A DNA stretch of 64,000 bases from Natrinema mahii (lineage in GTDB: Archaea > Halobacteriota > Halobacteria > Halobacteriales > Natrialbaceae): assembly GCA_000690595.2 (NCBI GenBank), contig JHUT02000006.1, forward strand, positions 62,001 through 126,000. The letters are read 5' to 3'. A program made the translations under genes and the position numbers. The notes under the pieces were generated by a model, which saw nothing but the letters and a program-made list of their open reading frames with translations, did no database searches and had not been told where the DNA came from. Each line of letters starts with the position of its first letter. The first letter of the stretch is position 1. Positions 26,455 through 34,722 of this stretch are shown here, one piece after another.

Positions 26455-27666
26455 TCAGGTCAGGACGACGCCGCGGAGCCGACTGGTCCCGAGACCGACG
26501 GCGGCGAGGCCGGCGATTGCCGCGGCGGCGACGAAGACGCCCTCGACGCCAGCCAGGGGGACGAGCGTCCCGAACAGGACCGGCGAGAGGAACTGCCCGG
26601 TGTAGCCGAAGGAGGCGACGTAGGAACTGAACTGTCCCTGTCGGTCCGGCGGTGCGAGGGCTTCGACCCACGCGAACGTCGACGGGAAGACCAGTCCGAT
26701 CCCGAGTCCGAACAGGACCACCGGTAGGGCCGCGCCCGCGGCGGTCTCGACGATCGTCGCGGTCGCGAGCCCGCCGGCCCAGAGGCCGAAGGCCGCGAGG
26801 ACGAGCGTCGACCGGTCGGCGTAGCCGAGCAGTCGGTCGTAGGCGATCGCCGAGACGCCGCCCGCGGCGCCGTTGGCGGCCAGATAGAGGCTGATCCGGA
26901 GCGACGAGGTCACGCCGATACCGGAGAGCAGCTGGGGGTAGTAGACGACGATCACGTACAGCAAGGCGTTCGCCCCGAAGTACAGCAGGTAGACCAGTGG
27001 AAGCGCCGGCCGGTCGCGGAAGACCGCGAGGACGCCCCCGGTTCCCGTTCCGGTCTCGCCGTCCCGGCCGCTCCCGTTCGCGGCCGTCTCGGGGTCGTCG
27101 CTCGAGGCCGCCACCTCGGGAACCGTCGCCGCGGCCAGCAGGCCAAGCGGCACCGCGACGAGATAAATGCCGAACGGGGCGTTCCACGCGAGGGTCCCGA
27201 CGGCGCCGCCGACGAGCGGCCAGACCGCCGCGCCGGCGCTGTTCGCGCTGCTGCGATAGCCCAGCGCGCGCTCCATCGCCTGCCCTTCGTAGAGATCGTA
27301 GATGAGGACGGTCACCGACGTGTACACCGCGGCGGTCCCGAGCCCGAGGACGACGCGGGAGGCAAGCAGCGGGACGAACGAATCGACGAGCAGCCCCGCG
27401 CCGCCGCCGAGACCGTAGACGAACAGGCCGCCGACGAAGGGGCGACGCGGCCCGATCCGGTCGACGAGCGATCCCACGAGCGGGCTCGCGAGGACGATCA
27501 CGCCGCCGTGGGTGGTGATGATCAGTCCGGCCGCGGACCCCGACACCCCGAGTTCGTCCCGTATCTGGGGGACGATCGGGCCGAGGATCGCCCCGGCCAT
27601 GACCGTCAGCGTCGCCGCAGCCACCACGACCCAGAGCGTCCGTCGGCGCTGTGTCGACGTTGCCAC
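26455..27666 (-). CDS. MFS transporter (12 TM)
   Basis: A protein of 403 residues, GTG start, with about twelve hydrophobic helices in two halves separated by an acidic/Gly-rich central loop (about 190-215). The loop between helices 2 and 3 has GSLVDRIGPRRPFVGG, the MFS motif A (G-x-x-x-D-R-x-G-R-R). Members are secondary carriers for drugs, sugars or organic ions in the cytoplasmic membrane. The substrate is unknown. It ends 57 bp from the start of the broken oxidoreductase on the same strand, and the two may once have formed an operon. Confidence 0.9.
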   Translation of the reverse strand: MATSTQRRRTLWVVVAAATLTVMAGAILGPIVPQIRDELGVSGSAAGLIITTHGGVIVLASPLVGSLVDRIGPRRPFVGGLFVYGLGGGAGLLVDSFVPLLASRVVLGLGTAAVYTSVTVLIYDLYEGQAMERALGYRSSANSAGAAVWPLVGGAVGTLAWNAPFGIYLVAVPLGLLAAATVPEVAASSDDPETAANGSGRDGETGTGTGGVLAVFRDRPALPLVYLLYFGANALLYVIVVYYPQLLSGIGVTSSLRISLYLAANGAAGGVSAIAYDRLLGYADRSTLVLAAFGLWAGGLATATIVETAAGAALPVVLFGLGIGLVFPSTFAWVEALAPPDRQGQFSSYVASFGYTGQFLSPVLFGTLVPLAGVEGVFVAAAAIAGLAAVGLGTSRLRGVVLT

Positions 27667-27862
27667 TGGTCGGCTCTCCGAAGGGAGCGCCCAACAGGAT
27701 TGTGATCGCGGCCGGCGCTGCCGGCGGGACGGCGTCGACTCGACGGTGACGGGCTTCGGCCACGAGCAGTCCCGAACGATCCCACGGTGTCAGGACAGGT
27801 TCGTGACGTCGCTCGCCGCTCGGCCCGTCGATTTCAAGGTCCGCCCCGTCGAACGGAGTGGC

Positions 27863-28144
27863 GTGCAACTCGAGTGCGTCTTCTTCGGCCCCTTCCGCGA
27901 CGCGGTCGGCGAGAAGACCGTTCGCTACGAGACCGAAGCCGAGACCGTCGGCGATCTCCTGACCGACCTCGAGGCGGCGTTTCCGGGCCTCGAGGGGGAA
28001 CTCGTCGCCGACGACGGAGCGGGGCTGGCCGGGGACACGGTCGTCACGAAAGCGGGGCGCAACGTCGTCCACCTCGAGGGGCTCGAGACCGAACTCGAGC
28101 CCGACGCGGTGATCCGGCTGGTGCCGTCGGTTTACGGCGGCTGA
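27863..28144 (+). CDS. Ubiquitin-like MoaD/SAMP family protein
   Basis: A protein of 93 residues with a GTG start (VQLECVFFGPFRDAVGEKTV). The beta-grasp pattern and the C-terminal diglycine (PSVYGG) are those of MoaD/SAMP proteins, which carry sulfur as a thiocarboxylate for molybdopterin synthesis or modify proteins through an isopeptide bond. It converges on the tungsten-type AOR gene 32 bp away, as MoaD-like genes often do. A role in making the pterin cofactor of that enzyme is the likely reading. The upstream open frame is not conserved. Confidence 0.88.
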   Translation: MQLECVFFGPFRDAVGEKTVRYETEAETVGDLLTDLEAAFPGLEGELVADDGAGLAGDTVVTKAGRNVVHLEGLETELEPDAVIRLVPSVYGG

Positions 28145-28176
28145 CGGAGGCCGGCAAAAGTCCGTACAGCGACGGC

Positions 28177-29847
28177 TCAGTCGGCCGACGGTGCGGGCGG
28201 CGACTCGATCGCGCGGGTCGGTACCGTCCCGTCGTCGTTCCAGCCACGGGCCGCGTAGTACTCGTCGATCGCGTCCTCGAGGTCGGGGATCTCGTAGGGG
28301 AGACTGTCGTCCGCCCGGTCGAACCCCCGCCGGTTGTTGAAGTGGCGCTCGAGTTCGACGGTGCGGGCCCCCACCTCGAGCAGGCGCTCGTAGTCGGCGT
28401 CGAACAGCGCCTCGAGGCGCTCGGGGGTGGCGTAGTCGCGCCCGAAGACGCAGACGATGCCGGTGTCGAGGAAGGCGGCGAGATCCTCCCGCTCGACGAG
28501 GCGCTCGGCCTTTCCGAGCGTCCCCTGCGGGTCGAGTTCGCCGCTGTACTCCAGCGAGAGCATGCTGGCGTAGAGGTGGTCGGCGCCGCGGTTCGCGACG
28601 GCGTAGGACAGCCCCTGGCCGTGGAGGACGCGGCCGTCGTGGGCGGCGAACTCCATGCCCTTCACGGTATAGTTCTCGACCCCCAGCTCGTCGTGGGCGC
28701 GGTCGACCCCCTCCGCGAGCAGGTCGCCGATCCCCTCCCGGTGGGCGATCTTGTCGGTGATCTCGTGGGCGAGATCGGCGTCGCCGAACGCGTCCTCGCT
28801 CTCGAGGTAGGCCGCGACCGTGACGCCCGCGGAGATGGTGTCCATCCCCAGCGTGTCACAGAGTTCGTTCGACTGCATGACGTCGACGATATCGTCGACC
28901 CCCTGCATGGAGCCGAAGGCGTAGATCGTCTCGAACTCCGGCCCCTCGGTCTCGAGGCCGGTCTCCTCGTCGCGGGTCGGGAGCTTGCAGGCGTAGGCAC
29001 AGGCCGAGCAGGCCCCTTTCTTGTACTTCTTCGCCTCGACGGCGTCGCCGCCGATGTCGGCGGCCCCCTCGAACTCGTACTCGCGGAAGTACCGCGTCGG
29101 TAGCGCGAAGTTGTCGTTGATGAACTCGGTGCCGCCCGCGGTGCCTTGACTGCGCATCCGGTCGTCAGCCGTCGCGGCCTCGCGGTGGATCTCCGACTCC
29201 GGCGGGTCCGGGATCTCGACCGGTGGCTCGGCGTCGCCCGCGAAGGTGACGCACTTGACGTTTTTCGCGCCCAGTATCGCGCCGAGGCCGCCGCGGCCGA
29301 AGGCCCGCGAGTCGAAGGTCATTACCGAGGCGAATCGCACCCGATTCTCCCCTGCCGGCCCGATCGCGATGCAGTGTTCCGGACCCAGATCGTGATGCTC
29401 GTTCATGTACTCGGACGTCTCGGGGACCGTGGCCCCTTCGAGGTCGGGCACCGGCTCGAACTCGACGCCCGAGTCCGTGACGTGGACGGCGAGCAGTTCG
29501 TCGCTCTCGCCGACGACCTCGAGCGCGCTGATCCCGGTCCCGACGAAGTTCCGCGAGAGATACCCCCCGGCGTTGGCCGAGACGAGGCCGTCGGTCAACG
29601 GCGAGAGCCCGGTCATGTTCATCCGACCGGTAAAGGACATCCGCGACTGCTGGAGCGGGCCGGTCGACACGTAGACCCGGTTCTCCGGACCGAACGGGTC
29701 GGCGTCGAAGGGGATCCGTTCGTGTGCAAGCGCCGTCGCGGCCGCTCGACCCCCGATCGCGTCCGCGAGCAGTTCGTCGATTGCCGTCCGGTGTGCGGTC
29801 CGCTCGCCCACGTCGACGGTGAGCAGCGGGCCTTCAGCGTGAAGCAT
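28177..29847 (-). CDS. aor: Tungsten-dependent aldehyde ferredoxin oxidoreductase family enzyme
   Basis: A 556-residue protein from ATG 29847. The N-terminal AOR domain has GRMNMTGLSPLTDG and the conserved RFASVMTFDSRAFGRGGLGA loop. The Fe-S domain has CxxCxxxC (Cys280, Cys283, Cys287) and a distant Cys in DTGIVCVFGRD that completes the [4Fe-4S] site next to the tungstopterin. AOR enzymes oxidise aldehydes to acids with ferredoxin as acceptor. The natural substrate is unknown. The convergent MoaD-like gene supports a pterin-dependent enzyme. It is cytosolic and of family-typical length, slightly short. Confidence 0.93.
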   Translation of the reverse strand: MLHAEGPLLTVDVGERTAHRTAIDELLADAIGGRAAATALAHERIPFDADPFGPENRVYVSTGPLQQSRMSFTGRMNMTGLSPLTDGLVSANAGGYLSRNFVGTGISALEVVGESDELLAVHVTDSGVEFEPVPDLEGATVPETSEYMNEHHDLGPEHCIAIGPAGENRVRFASVMTFDSRAFGRGGLGAILGAKNVKCVTFAGDAEPPVEIPDPPESEIHREAATADDRMRSQGTAGGTEFINDNFALPTRYFREYEFEGAADIGGDAVEAKKYKKGACSACAYACKLPTRDEETGLETEGPEFETIYAFGSMQGVDDIVDVMQSNELCDTLGMDTISAGVTVAAYLESEDAFGDADLAHEITDKIAHREGIGDLLAEGVDRAHDELGVENYTVKGMEFAAHDGRVLHGQGLSYAVANRGADHLYASMLSLEYSGELDPQGTLGKAERLVEREDLAAFLDTGIVCVFGRDYATPERLEALFDADYERLLEVGARTVELERHFNNRRGFDRADDSLPYEIPDLEDAIDEYYAARGWNDDGTVPTRAIESPPAPSAD

Positions 29848-29958
29848 GATACGCAATAGCAGGGGCGGCCTCTTAGCTTTGGGTCGTCGTGACACGACGG
29901 TTCGACCGATTCGGATCGGACAGATTTAGGATCCCCGAGCGGACACCGTTCGAGACGA

Positions 29959-30168
29959 ATGCAATACGACGCGGTCCTGTTCGACTTCGACGGCGTCGTC
30001 GTCGAGACGCCCTCGCGCCGGCGACTGGCCGTCGACGTGCGGGCGGCCGACAACGCGGGGATCGATTCGGCGCTGCTCTCGCGGTCCGGCACGGACTCGG
30101 CGGACGCGGCCGTCGACCCGACCTCTCGTCTCTCGTCGCTCGCGGCCGTGCCCTCGATCGTCGACTGA
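29959..30168 (+). pseudogene. HAD-family hydrolase remnant with in-frame internal deletion
   Basis: This 69-codon frame begins with the HAD motif I (YDAVLFDFDGVVVETP, residues 3-18) and then jumps directly to a motif-IV-like DVRAADNAGIDSALLSR and a normal-looking C-terminus. Intact enzymes have over 200 residues. The cap domain and motifs II and III are missing, so the product cannot be an active phosphatase. The join keeps the frame open, which suggests a recent deletion. It diverges from the AOR gene. Confidence 0.75.
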
Positions 30169-30246
30169 CTCCCGGCGATCGCTCGCCGCGACGCCGGTGG
30201 CAGATTCGTGGCCGCGCTTTTTCAGCCCCGTCCACGTAGCCGGCGT

Positions 30247-31173
30247 ATGGAACCCGACGACACCTGGACGAGCCTCCGGCGACAGTGCGAGGCCCTCGAG
30301 CCGGGTGCGGAGCTGCTGACGCCGGTCTCCGAGCGGCCTTTCGGGATCGAGCGCACCGACGACGATCGGCTCGTCGTCCGATTCGGTGACAGCGGCGAGA
30401 CGCGGCCGCTCTGGCGCGAGCAGTTCGTCGTCTTCCTCGAGGAACTCGACGAGGGAGCGGTCCCGCTCGAGGGGCTCCAGCCGGGCGTCGAGCCCTACGC
30501 CAGCGTCCTGACGCTGGCCGCGGCGTACACGGCCGACGGTGACGCGATCCGGTACGATCCCGACGCCGCCGGCGGGGAGAGCCCGTTTCTCGTCTCGGCG
30601 GCGGCCGCGCGGGACCCGCCCGAGCGCGTCCACGACGACGCCCTCTTGCTCGCCGCCGTCCTCGAGCGGATCGACGCCGACGATCCGGCCGCCCTCGACA
30701 CCGAGGCGCTGACCGACCTCTACGTGCTGGCCTCCGACGCCCAGCATGGGGCCGACCGCCTGCGGCGCTCGGCACGGGAGCCGCTGCTCGAGCGACTCGG
30801 GCCGGACCAGCGGCTGCACGGCCGCTACGGCACCGTCCGCCGGACGACGCGGGAGCGCCAGCGCCCGAAAGACGAGGCGACGATCTTCGAGGCCCTCGAC
30901 GCCCACGGCATCCCCCGCGAGTGGATCACCGGCATCGACCGGGACAAACTCGACGTCGTGCTGGCCGTGACCGACCTCGAGGAAGACGATGTCTACGACG
31001 TCGACGAGGACGTCTACGTTCAGAAGGTCGGCGTCGACGAGGACGAGAAGTACACCCGCCTGCAGGGGTTGGCCGACCGGATCGACGACCTCGCTGACGC
31101 GGAGGGCGGGGAGCTACGCGCGGAACTCGACGCGATCGAAGATCGGCTCGAGGAGGCGCTGTCGGCGGGGTAG
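30247..31173 (+). CDS. Conserved acidic protein of unknown function
   Basis: A soluble protein of 308 residues starting MEPDDTWTSLRRQCEALEPG. It has a beta-rich N-terminal half (RPFGIERTDDDRLVVRFGDSG) and a helical C-terminal half with a basic loop (HGRYGTVRRTTRERQRPKD, about 195-213) followed by a segment reading IPREWITGIDRDKLDVVLAV. The tail forms an acidic coiled coil. The basic loop and wing-like middle could bind nucleic acid, but I recognise no domain. It appears monocistronic. Confidence 0.7.
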   Translation: MEPDDTWTSLRRQCEALEPGAELLTPVSERPFGIERTDDDRLVVRFGDSGETRPLWREQFVVFLEELDEGAVPLEGLQPGVEPYASVLTLAAAYTADGDAIRYDPDAAGGESPFLVSAAAARDPPERVHDDALLLAAVLERIDADDPAALDTEALTDLYVLASDAQHGADRLRRSAREPLLERLGPDQRLHGRYGTVRRTTRERQRPKDEATIFEALDAHGIPREWITGIDRDKLDVVLAVTDLEEDDVYDVDEDVYVQKVGVDEDEKYTRLQGLADRIDDLADAEGGELRAELDAIEDRLEEALSAG

Positions 31174-31293
31174 TGTCGGCGTGACGGCGTCACGGCGCTC
31201 GCCGGGGCGATCGGGCGCCGGCGAGTGACGACGATCGCTCGGGCCGTCCCGATATCCGTTTCAATCGGCCGCCCCTACACGCGACCGACAACG

Positions 31294-32256
31294 ATGTCCG
31301 TCCCTCGAGCGGGAAGCGGGACCCGGCTCCTGATGGCGCTCGTCGGCCTCGCCGTCCTGGTGTGGTACCTCGCGCTGGCCGCGGTCAGCTACTGGGTGCT
31401 GTCGGTCCTTCGGGTGACTGCACCTGGCCCCCTCGGCACGCTCGCGTTGATCGTCACTGTCGCCGTCGTCGGCGGCGTACTGAGCTACCGCTTTGGCACG
31501 TCGCAACTGCTCTCGAGCCTCGAGGCGGTCGAACTCCCCCGATCGCACGCGCCCGCCCTCTTCCGGCGACTCGATCGCCTCGAGTCGCGGATGGATGTCG
31601 ACTCGCCGACGATACTGCTCGCGCAATTGCCGATGCCCAACGCCTTCGCGCTGGGCACGGCGCGCAACGGGACGATCGTCCTCGATCGGTCGCTGTTTCG
31701 ACTGCTCTCGCCCGACGAACTCGAGGCGCTGGTGGCCCACGAACTCGCCCACCTCGAGCGCTACGACGCGTTCGTGCAGACGCTTGCCTACAGCGGCTTC
31801 CGGACGCTCGCCGGGCTCGGCTTTCTCGTGTTGGCCCCGGTCCTGTTACCGATCGCGGGGATCGCTCGGGCGGTCGCGTGGCTCCGTGGGCGGCCGGGAT
31901 CGTGGCAGCGAACGGCGTTCGGTCGGCTGCTGGTGGGACTCGAGTCCGGCGCGGTGTTCGCGTTCCTCGCGGTGACGCTGCTGGTCCGGGCCCACTCGCG
32001 TCGCCGGGAGTACGCCGCCGACGATCGGGCCGCCGCGGTGACCGGCAAGCCGGTCGCGCTGGCCCGCGCGCTCCGGACGATCCAGCGGGCCGCGGAGCCA
32101 CCGCGCGGACTGCTCGCTCCGCTGTACGTCACCACCGACGACGAGGACGCACTGACCCGGCTGCTGTCGACCCATCCCTCGACGGACGACCGGGTCGAAC
32201 GGCTGCTCGAGCGCGCTCGAGACCCCGACGAGACCGTCAGCGCGACGGCGGGGTAA
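31294..32256 (+). CDS. M48 family membrane metalloprotease (HtpX-like)
   Basis: A protein of 320 residues starting MSVPRAGSGTRLLM. Two N-terminal membrane helices (about 11-36 and 46-64) precede the catalytic part with VAHELAHLER (HExxH, residues 149-153) and a later SRRREYAADDRAAA supplying the third zinc ligand Glu. Two more hydrophobic segments lie between. HtpX-type proteases degrade misfolded membrane proteins with the active site facing the cytosol. An in-frame start 69 bp upstream is possible but less likely. Confidence 0.92.
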   Translation: MSVPRAGSGTRLLMALVGLAVLVWYLALAAVSYWVLSVLRVTAPGPLGTLALIVTVAVVGGVLSYRFGTSQLLSSLEAVELPRSHAPALFRRLDRLESRMDVDSPTILLAQLPMPNAFALGTARNGTIVLDRSLFRLLSPDELEALVAHELAHLERYDAFVQTLAYSGFRTLAGLGFLVLAPVLLPIAGIARAVAWLRGRPGSWQRTAFGRLLVGLESGAVFAFLAVTLLVRAHSRRREYAADDRAAAVTGKPVALARALRTIQRAAEPPRGLLAPLYVTTDDEDALTRLLSTHPSTDDRVERLLERARDPDETVSATAG

Positions 32257-32259
32257 CGC

Positions 32260-32979
32260 TCACAGGTGGTCCATGCGGGCGATCACGTCGTCGACGATAG
32301 GGGGTCGTTCCGTCCAGAAGCCGTAGAACCGATTCGGGCCGCGCTCCTGGGCGAGCAAGACGAGTTTCTCCTCGTCGTCGCCGGCACCGTCATAGGCGAC
32401 CCACCAGTGGCGGCGGGCCTCCGCGTCGGTGCTGGCGTGGGTCGTCAGGTCGACGTCCGGTCGCGGTCGACGGTCGGGCTCGCCGTAGACGTGAACGTCG
32501 ACGTCCGACGTCGCCAGATCACGGTACACCTCCGGCTGGTGGTCGATCTTCGACAGTTGCTGGAACCCCGCGTGGAGTTCGCCCTCGCCCCCGTTCCAGG
32601 CCCGGAACTCGACGGTCCGGGAAGCCATGATCATCCGCTGCTTGTCGTAGGACTCGAAGTAGTTGTCCCGGAGTCCCGTGACCACGGCCGGCGGGTCGGC
32701 CCGCAACCCGACCGCCATCGACTCCTCCCAGGCCCGGGCGTACCGACGGACCGCCGCAAGCGGACTCGATTCGATCCGGCGACCGTCCGCGAGCAGGTCG
32801 ACTACGTCCGCCGGGCGATCCGGCGCATCGACGAACTCGAGGTCGACGTCGTGGGGTTCGAAGAACGCCTCGAGCGCGTCGTCGTTGCTTCGGTCGGACA
32901 CGTTGCAGAACCGGACGGTCTTGCGGTCGGTCTCGATGCGTTCGATGCAGTCCGAGAGGGAAACGGTGGAGACGTTCAC
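32260..32979 (-). CDS. DICT sensory domain protein
   Basis: A 239-residue protein made of a single alpha/beta domain. SRTVEFRAWNGGEGELHAGFQ and DVDVHVYGEPDRRPRPDVD, followed by HWWVAYDGAGDDEEKLVLLAQE and FYGFWTERPPIVDDVI, match the DICT sensory domain that accompanies signalling proteins in bacteria and archaea. No output domain is attached. A role in sensing light, redox or small molecules upstream of an unknown partner is inferred. It converges on the M48 gene within 3 bp and diverges from the GNAT gene. Confidence 0.8.
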   Translation of the reverse strand: MNVSTVSLSDCIERIETDRKTVRFCNVSDRSNDDALEAFFEPHDVDLEFVDAPDRPADVVDLLADGRRIESSPLAAVRRYARAWEESMAVGLRADPPAVVTGLRDNYFESYDKQRMIMASRTVEFRAWNGGEGELHAGFQQLSKIDHQPEVYRDLATSDVDVHVYGEPDRRPRPDVDLTTHASTDAEARRHWWVAYDGAGDDEEKLVLLAQERGPNRFYGFWTERPPIVDDVIARMDHL

Positions 32980-33074
32980 TACGCATGAGTAGTTAGCTCG
33001 GCTATTCGTCGACCGGGCTACGTTGTTAGGGGAACCGCCCCCGCAATCCTGTGGACTCGTCGGTCGGCTATCGG

Positions 33075-33124
33075 TTGGTGGTCCACCAATGGGTTAGGTG
33101 GTGTCTTTTGGAGCTAATACCACC
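33075..33124. promoter_or_regulatory. Palindromic operator-like sites between divergent genes
   Basis: TTGGTGGTCCACCAA (33075-33089) is a perfect odd palindrome. It is followed by a second inverted pair, GGTGGT (33097-33102) and ACCACC (33119-33124). Both use the half-site GGTGG. They lie in the 290-bp gap between the divergent DICT gene and GNAT gene, about 95 bp from the DICT start. The rest of the gap has AT-rich promoter-like sequence near 33133-33150 and no gene. The operator role is inferred. Confidence 0.5.
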
Positions 33125-33269
33125 CAAACATTCGAATTATAGCTGTATGATTGACTGAATGAGAATCTGCCTGGGCTATCGTCCGTCCAGCCCGTTCACC
33201 AACGAGTTCCGCCGGGACAATCCTGCCAACCCACAAACGCTTTTGGCCGCACGTCGCCTACGTCGAGGC

Positions 33270-33854
33270 ATGTACGTGCGGGACGCGAAAAACAGGGAAG
33301 AGGTCTGGCTGCTCGACCACATCGAGTCGATGGGGCTCGACGAAACGGCGTTCCGCTCGCGCGACTACGTCGTCGCGATCGACGAGGCGTCCGGCGAGAA
33401 GGCCGGCTTCGGCCGCATTCGGGTTCACAAGCCCGACGACGGCGACGACGTCTGTGAACTGACCAGCATCGGCGTCCTCGAGGGCTGGCGCGGGCAGGGC
33501 GTCGGCGCACACGTCGTCGAGCGGCTCGTGGAGTACGCCGGCGACGAGGGGTTCGACGCCGTCTACGCCCTGACCGGCGAGGGTGCCTACCTCGCCCAGT
33601 TCGGCTTCCAGCGGGTCGACGAGTCGGCGCTGCCGGCGGTCCTCCGGGAGCGACTCGAGGCCAAGCGCGAGGGATCGGATCCGGACGCGAAGCCGCTGGC
33701 GATCGACGTCGCCGAGTTCCGGGTGCCCGACCGGCTCCGCGAGGCGTTCAAACGCGCCCCCGAGGGCCGGGCCGAAGCCGACGACGACGAGTCGCCCGAG
33801 GACTTCGGCATCGATCCCGAGTCGGCGACGTACAAGTACGACACGGGTCGATGA
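33270..33854 (+). CDS. GNAT family N-acetyltransferase
   Basis: A 194-residue protein from ATG 33270 (MYVRDAKNREEVWLLDHIES). The acetyl-CoA site is LTSIGVLEGWRGQGVGAHVVERL (the Q/R-x-x-G-x-G/A motif is RGQGVG, about residues 77-82), followed by FDAVYALTGEGAYLAQFGF. A long charged C-terminal extension (about 135-194) goes beyond the domain. The substrate is unknown, either a small molecule or a protein N-terminus. The start is chosen because the upstream frame is not conserved-looking. Confidence 0.88.
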   Translation: MYVRDAKNREEVWLLDHIESMGLDETAFRSRDYVVAIDEASGEKAGFGRIRVHKPDDGDDVCELTSIGVLEGWRGQGVGAHVVERLVEYAGDEGFDAVYALTGEGAYLAQFGFQRVDESALPAVLRERLEAKREGSDPDAKPLAIDVAEFRVPDRLREAFKRAPEGRAEADDDESPEDFGIDPESATYKYDTGR

Positions 33855-33874
33855 GTCGGATGGCGACGCTCCCG

Positions 33875-34138
33875 TCAGCGACTCGAGCCCGGCCGGCCGG
33901 CGCGCTCGTGGAACCCGTGGCGGAACGCGACCCAGCAGATCCCACAGAGGAAGACGATCGGCGGCGCGACGGCGAAGGCCCACAGCGGGTCCAGTCCCCA
34001 CACCAGCAAGAGCAGGAGGTGTCCGACCCCGATCGCCAGAAACGGCGCGACGTAGCGGGCCGCGCGACGACGGTCGCCACCGCCGCGGGCCGGCGTCGAC
34101 GCCTCGGCGGACTCCTCGAGCGAGCGCTCGTCGGACAT
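33875..34138 (-). CDS. Small two-helix membrane protein
   Basis: A protein of 87 residues: a charged N-terminus (about 1-27), two hydrophobic helices (about 28-47 and 50-70, the latter with FLCGICWVAF) and a short basic tail. The layout is typical of uncharacterised haloarchaeal membrane proteins. It ends 20 bp from the GNAT stop (convergent) and diverges from the small acidic gene at 34195. Confidence 0.7.
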   Translation of the reverse strand: MSDERSLEESAEASTPARGGGDRRRAARYVAPFLAIGVGHLLLLLVWGLDPLWAFAVAPPIVFLCGICWVAFRHGFHERAGRPGSSR

Positions 34139-34194
34139 ACGCGTGCCGTCGACGCCGCGAAAGATAAGTGGCGGTTGCGACGCAAGTGACTCTC

Positions 34195-34554
34195 ATGGAG
34201 ACGAACGGATCCGACGAGACGGCGGGCCGAACCGACGCGGCTGGGACGACCGATCAGGCCGACCCAAGCGAGTCGTCCGACGACGACGGGGTCCGCGTCT
34301 GGCTCGTCGAGCGGACCTACGGCGACGACGAACTCAACATCGTCATCCTCGTGTACGCGACCGAGGACGGCCGGCAGTATCACCGACGCGAGCGGGCCCT
34401 GACGAGCTTCGGCGGCCCCGCCCGGGAGACGAAGGCCAGTCTGGTCGTCCCGCCGAACTCGCTTGGCACCGTCGACGACGCGGCGACCCGGGAGCGCTAC
34501 GCCGAAGAAGCCGCGCGGATGGCCGCCCGACACGACCCCGACGACAGCGTGTGA
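34195..34554 (+). CDS. Small acidic cytosolic protein of unknown function
   Basis: A 119-residue protein from the ATG at 34195 (METNGSDETAG). A TATA-like AAAGATAAG lies about 28-36 bp upstream, which favours this start over the GTG at 34168. The first 40 residues are disordered and acidic. The rest is a compact beta-alpha domain (VRVWLVERTYGDDELNIVILVYATEDGRQYH) with a helical end. No function can be assigned. Confidence 0.7.
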   Translation: METNGSDETAGRTDAAGTTDQADPSESSDDDGVRVWLVERTYGDDELNIVILVYATEDGRQYHRRERALTSFGGPARETKASLVVPPNSLGTVDDAATRERYAEEAARMAARHDPDDSV

Positions 34555-34576
34555 GACGGTCCACCGTCCGGCAATA

Positions 34577-34611
34577 CCGGCGGGACCGCGACCGTCCTGC
34601 GGTCCCACCGG
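34577..34611 (+). repeat. Intergenic hairpin, copy 3 of a three-member family
   Basis: Arms 34577-34589 and 34599-34611 form 12 of 13 pairs around the 9-base loop GACCGTCCT, identical to the loop of copy 1 in the opposite orientation. The flank CACCGGGACATCGGGAC resembles the flank of copy 2. It lies in the 168-bp gap before the methylmalonyl-CoA mutase gene. Confidence 0.8.
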
Positions 34612-34722
34612 GACATCGGGACAGGACCCCCTCTGAGCCGTCGGCGACGCGACCGCGTCGCCGGCCGCAGATCTCGCCGTGTTCATCAAACTTCAAGCCC
34701 CGGCCGGTCCTCGGTAATCATA

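Noticed and set aside
26024-28072. A 682-codon minus-strand frame across the oxidoreductase remnant and MFS gene
   Set aside because: It is an Arg-rich shadow in another frame of the MFS gene and the remnant. The MFS frame has twelve hydrophobic helices and motif A.
34561-34722. Possible cobalamin riboswitch before the methylmalonyl-CoA mutase gene
   Set aside because: No B12-box-like sequence is present. The structure there is the family hairpin also found at two unrelated loci.
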